A stretch of 64,000 nucleotides of DNA, taken from Bacillota bacterium (GTDB lineage Bacteria > Bacillota > Clostridia > Christensenellales > Aristaeellaceae). Shown here in pieces: positions 61,365 to 64,000 of the stretch (position 1 is the stretch's first letter; each line of letters starts with the position of its first letter). The position numbers and the translations under genes were made by a program. A model generated the notes under the pieces. The model saw only the letters and a list, made by a program, of their open reading frames with translations, had not been told where the DNA came from and ran no database searches. The stretch is from assembly GCA_030057655.1 (NCBI GenBank), contig JASGUQ010000038.1:35675-99674 (forward strand), read 5' to 3'.

Positions 61365-61431
61365 AGGGTGATGATGAACGTCCGCTTTAAAGCATTGCTT
61401 TTAATTGTCCAGCGGATTTTTCACACTTTAT

Positions 61432-63252
61432 TCAGCGATCCAAGGTCGCGTAGAGAATGGCGGTGCCCCAGTTCCAATAGAGTTCCGGGTGATAGTCCTT
61501 CAAGTCCGGGGTATAAAGGTCATGGTAGGTGTTGGAATACAGCGGTATCATGGGCAGCACCTCTGTCCAGTAGGTTTGAAACTCCAGCCAGCCTTTCAGG
61601 AAAGCCTCGCGATTCCTGTAGGACACCCGGGTAACCGCCCTGGCCAAGTCAGCCAGTTTGGGGTCCTGCAGACCGGAAGTGTTCATGGTTCCCTGATACT
61701 CCTCGCCCTGCCGGTAGATGTCGGCAGGATTGAAGAAGTAAACAAAGTTTGTGCCCATGAAGAACAAGTCAAAGTCGCGCTGATCCTGGCGGTAGTACTG
61801 CCGGAATGCCTTGTCCAGTGAAACTTCTTCTGAAACGACTTCGCCGCCTATCTTCCCAAGGTTTTCGCTTAACATGTCCAGCACCAAATAGCCGGCTTTG
61901 TTTTGAGGGGTGACAAGCATCTTCAGGCTGAGAGGCTGAAGCGCCCCATCTTCCGTTTTGCGATGGCGTAAACCGGCATCGCCTTGTTCATATTTGTTGC
62001 CTGTTTCATCATAAACCCAGCCGTCCTCTGTTAACAACTGATCGGCTTTGGCTAAATCCAGCTGGTAACGGGAGAGTTGAGAAAGATCATCACCCACTGC
62101 CTCGGGCATCCATTGTCCCAAGCCGTAGTAACCGTAGATTTTTTCACCGTGCCCCTTCAAGAACTCCCGGGGCAGCACATCATAGTCCAGGCAGAACGCC
62201 AATGCCTGACGCACTTTGACGGAAGATGTGACCGGCCGCTCGTTGGCTATGGCCAAAAACCCGGCTCCAGTGCGGGGATACGCGCTGACAGCAAGCTTCC
62301 CTGCTTTTTGAAGCGCCAGGGCTTTATCAATAATCTCGCCATCGGTGACCTTGTTGACCAGGTCAATTTGTCCCTGAGCGATTTGTTCATGGATGTCCTG
62401 ATTGTAAACTTGACGGAAAGTCAGGCGCGGAATGCTGGGCCGCTGTCCCTGGTAATTGCCCAGGTAGTAGGGATTGATCTCCAGCTCCGCGACATGAGCC
62501 TGTTCATCATAGCTCAGCAAACGGTAGGGCCCGCTGGTCACTTTGGGATGGGAAAGATAGCCAGTCTTCGTATCCATGATGGAAGCATGAAGAAGATCCT
62601 TGTTCACTTCTCCTTTGATGCTGGCTCCCCGTCCATTTTCATCCACTACCTTAGCGCCGGGAAGGAAGGCTGAGATCGGGTATGGGTTGATGTTGATGTA
62701 TGCCATTTCATAGTAATATGGCAGGTACTTTTTTTTAATGCGTACAGAAAAAGTGTTCTCATTCAGCAGCCGCAACCCGCTGAACGCATTGGATTTCCCG
62801 GCATGGTAGTCATCAAAACCAACAATGTGCTCATAGGATGGCGTTAGCCCGGTCAACTCCCGCACCTGCGGGGAAGAGAAAAGAAGAAAAGAAAACAAAT
62901 AGTCACGGGCTCCAATGGGTGAGCCGTCACTGAACTTGAGCCCTTTCATCAATGTTACAGTGTAAGTAACATCCCCGTTGGATCTTGTAGTTTTTTTGAT
63001 ATGACTGACAACAGTCCTGTTCAACTCATACTCCCCCGCCTGGGTTTGGGCAATGAGGGGATATTCATGCAGGAGGCTGCGCACATCAATATCCGCAGTG
63101 TTGTTGCCCCAAAGGCTGGAGAAGAAATTGCCGCTGAGCATGGTGGTATGGCCAACCGTGAGCCCCTGTGACAGTCCGGTAGCCCGGACTGTCACAGGCA
63201 TTGCGGAGAACATCAACCCCGTAATGAGCAGAAGAATCAAGATCCGTTTCAT
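61432..63252 (-). CDS. family 5 solute-binding protein (oligopeptide type)
   Basis: A 606-residue extracytoplasmic binding protein of the OppA/DppA family. The signal peptide (ILILLLITGLMFSAMPVTVRA) ends without a lipobox cysteine. Typical family features are the early VTYTVTLMKGLKFSDGSPI (about 90-108) and the repeated domain with VRQALAFCLDYDVLPREF (about 350). At 606 residues it is at the upper end for the family. No permease or ATPase gene is visible on either side in the window, so the partner complex is unknown. It follows the repeat-protein gene by 49 bases. AACGGAGG precedes the ATG. Confidence 0.88.
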   Translation of the reverse strand: MKRILILLLITGLMFSAMPVTVRATGLSQGLTVGHTTMLSGNFFSSLWGNNTADIDVRSLLHEYPLIAQTQAGEYELNRTVVSHIKKTTRSNGDVTYTVTLMKGLKFSDGSPIGARDYLFSFLLFSSPQVRELTGLTPSYEHIVGFDDYHAGKSNAFSGLRLLNENTFSVRIKKKYLPYYYEMAYININPYPISAFLPGAKVVDENGRGASIKGEVNKDLLHASIMDTKTGYLSHPKVTSGPYRLLSYDEQAHVAELEINPYYLGNYQGQRPSIPRLTFRQVYNQDIHEQIAQGQIDLVNKVTDGEIIDKALALQKAGKLAVSAYPRTGAGFLAIANERPVTSSVKVRQALAFCLDYDVLPREFLKGHGEKIYGYYGLGQWMPEAVGDDLSQLSRYQLDLAKADQLLTEDGWVYDETGNKYEQGDAGLRHRKTEDGALQPLSLKMLVTPQNKAGYLVLDMLSENLGKIGGEVVSEEVSLDKAFRQYYRQDQRDFDLFFMGTNFVYFFNPADIYRQGEEYQGTMNTSGLQDPKLADLARAVTRVSYRNREAFLKGWLEFQTYWTEVLPMIPLYSNTYHDLYTPDLKDYHPELYWNWGTAILYATLDR

Positions 63253-63301
63253 GCTTATCCTCCGTTTCAAGTTCCAAAGGTAAACAGAGAGGAAGTTTTG
63301 T

Positions 63302-64000
63302 TTATTCATAGCAATCACCCACATTGATTGATGTAATTCCGCTGGCAGGAGGATTAATGTTCACGATGGCTTCAGCCTCCCCCGAACTGGCGGGATCATT
63401 GGGATCGGTAACCTTTACGATATTAAGAACGACGTTCGCAGTTACATCATCGTCCGTGACCGTGTAGGCATAGGTCAGGGTCCAGGTTTCGCCAATGTCC
63501 AGATCACCATTGGCCATGACAGACTCCTCAAGAACCATTTGGTCAAACGGTACCAGAGTGTCTGTCACCTCCAGGTCTGCTATCACTAGCATGCCAGTGT
63601 TCGCTACCGTTACCGTGTAGTGAAGCACATCACCGGCTTTGTCGAAGCTTTCCTCAGCCACAGTCTTGGTCACAGTGAAACTCTGTTTCAGCGTCTCAGT
63701 TTCATCCGTCACAGGGTTGTCAGGATCATCAGGATCGGTGGCTGTTACCCTGTTCAGGACTACTCCAGCCGTTACATCGTCTTCCGTTACCGCGTAGGCA
63801 TAGGTCAGCGTCCAGGTCTCGCCAACATCCAGATCACCGTTGGTCATGACAGATTCATCAAGCACCATTTGATCAAACGGCACCAGGGTGTCGGTGATCG
63901 TCAGGCCCGCAACCTTCACCTTGCCGGTGTTCGTTACCGTCACCGTGTAGTGGAGTTCATCGCCAGCCTTGTAGAACTTCTCCTCGGCCGCTTCCTTTAC
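63302..64000 (-). CDS. surface protein with DUF11-type tandem repeats (5' end outside window)
   Basis: The last 232 residues of a larger protein; the frame stays open to the window edge, so the N-terminus is missing. It consists of near-identical 110-residue beta-rich units of the DUF11/DUF7507 conserved-repeat type (LHYTVTV-x-NTG, TDTLVPFDQMVL, DxGETWTLTYAY), as in long bacterial surface adhesins. The C-terminus (GITSINVGDCYE) has no sortase motif, dockerin or S-layer domain, so the mode of attachment is unclear. Confidence 0.8.
   Translation of the reverse strand, partial: VKEAAEEKFYKAGDELHYTVTVTNTGKVKVAGLTITDTLVPFDQMVLDESVMTNGDLDVGETWTLTYAYAVTEDDVTAGVVLNRVTATDPDDPDNPVTDETETLKQSFTVTKTVAEESFDKAGDVLHYTVTVANTGMLVIADLEVTDTLVPFDQMVLEESVMANGDLDIGETWTLTYAYTVTDDDVTANVVLNIVKVTDPNDPASSGEAEAIVNINPPASGITSINVGDCYE
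63340..64000. repeat. tandem repeat, 330-bp unit
   Basis: Within the surface-protein gene, the segments encoding NTG...TDTLVPFDQMVL recur exactly 110 codons (330 bases) apart. At least one full and one partial copy are visible and more presumably follow beyond the window. Confidence 0.75.

Overview
The window reads as a Gram-positive chromosome of the Bacillota, most likely class Clostridia. Reasons are the repertoire (soj/spo0J-type parAB, GerMN-domain proteins, DegV, YitT, FloA/NfeD, WalRK-like two-component pair, CdaR-type regulator, ThyX), a textbook CIRCE operator, strong AGGAGG ribosome binding sites, frequent TTG/GTG starts and sigma-A-like promoters with many extended -10 elements. 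Two solute-binding proteins have signal peptides without a lipobox, a trait I associate with some gut/rumen clostridia; assignment below class level is inference only. No insertion sequence, integrase, rRNA operon or CRISPR array was seen, and no gene-free stretch exceeds about 300 bases apart from the tRNA-bearing intervals.

Layout. 1-2.9 kb: hypothetical protein, MFS transporter, AT-rich helical-repeat protein. 2.9-10.9 kb (minus): tRNA-Pro, an acyltransferase-like gene, and the protein quality-control block tig-clpP-clpX-lon-engB, whose promoter region carries three 20-bp-phased repeats. 10.9-13.3 kb (plus): CdaR-like regulator and S41 peptidase. 13.3-17 kb (minus): alr-membrane protein-rsmD-coaD-coiled-coil protein. 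17-18.9 kb (plus): two GNAT-fold genes. 18.9-22.8 kb (minus): Gfo/Idh oxidoreductase plus sugar isomerase pair, then PHP phosphatase plus metallophosphoesterase. 23.0-23.4 kb: tRNA-Ala (minus) and tandem tRNA-fMet/tRNA-Met (plus). 23.6-25.7 kb: thyX and a GPH sugar transporter. 25.7-33.5 kb (plus): esterase, then a run starting at one good promoter: hypothetical-parA-parB-metallophosphoesterase-(ParB-like/BMP fusion)-hflK-hflC. 33.6-38.4 kb: DegV and TtcA-like (minus), facing inositol monophosphatase, chorismate mutase-like, beta-propeller membrane protein and CvpA (plus). 38.5-45.7 kb (minus): htpG under CIRCE, a structured intergenic element, and a LacI-regulated sugar ABC importer with an oddly extended permease. 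45.9-53.8 kb (plus): XRE/S24-like regulator, YitT, dnaX, then four cell-envelope genes including two GerMN proteins. 53.8-60 kb (minus): WalRK-like pair, FloA/NfeD membrane-domain pair, family 4 uracil-DNA glycosylase with a small membrane protein, PDZ protein. 60-64 kb: sugar nucleotidyltransferase (plus), oligopeptide-type binding protein and a truncated tandem-repeat surface protein (minus).

Most of the window is housekeeping. The parts least explained by known families are the ParB-like/BMP fusion downstream of parAB, the phased repeat array upstream of tig-clp-lon, the nested-palindrome element between htpG and the ABC operon, and the coiled-coil ABC permease.
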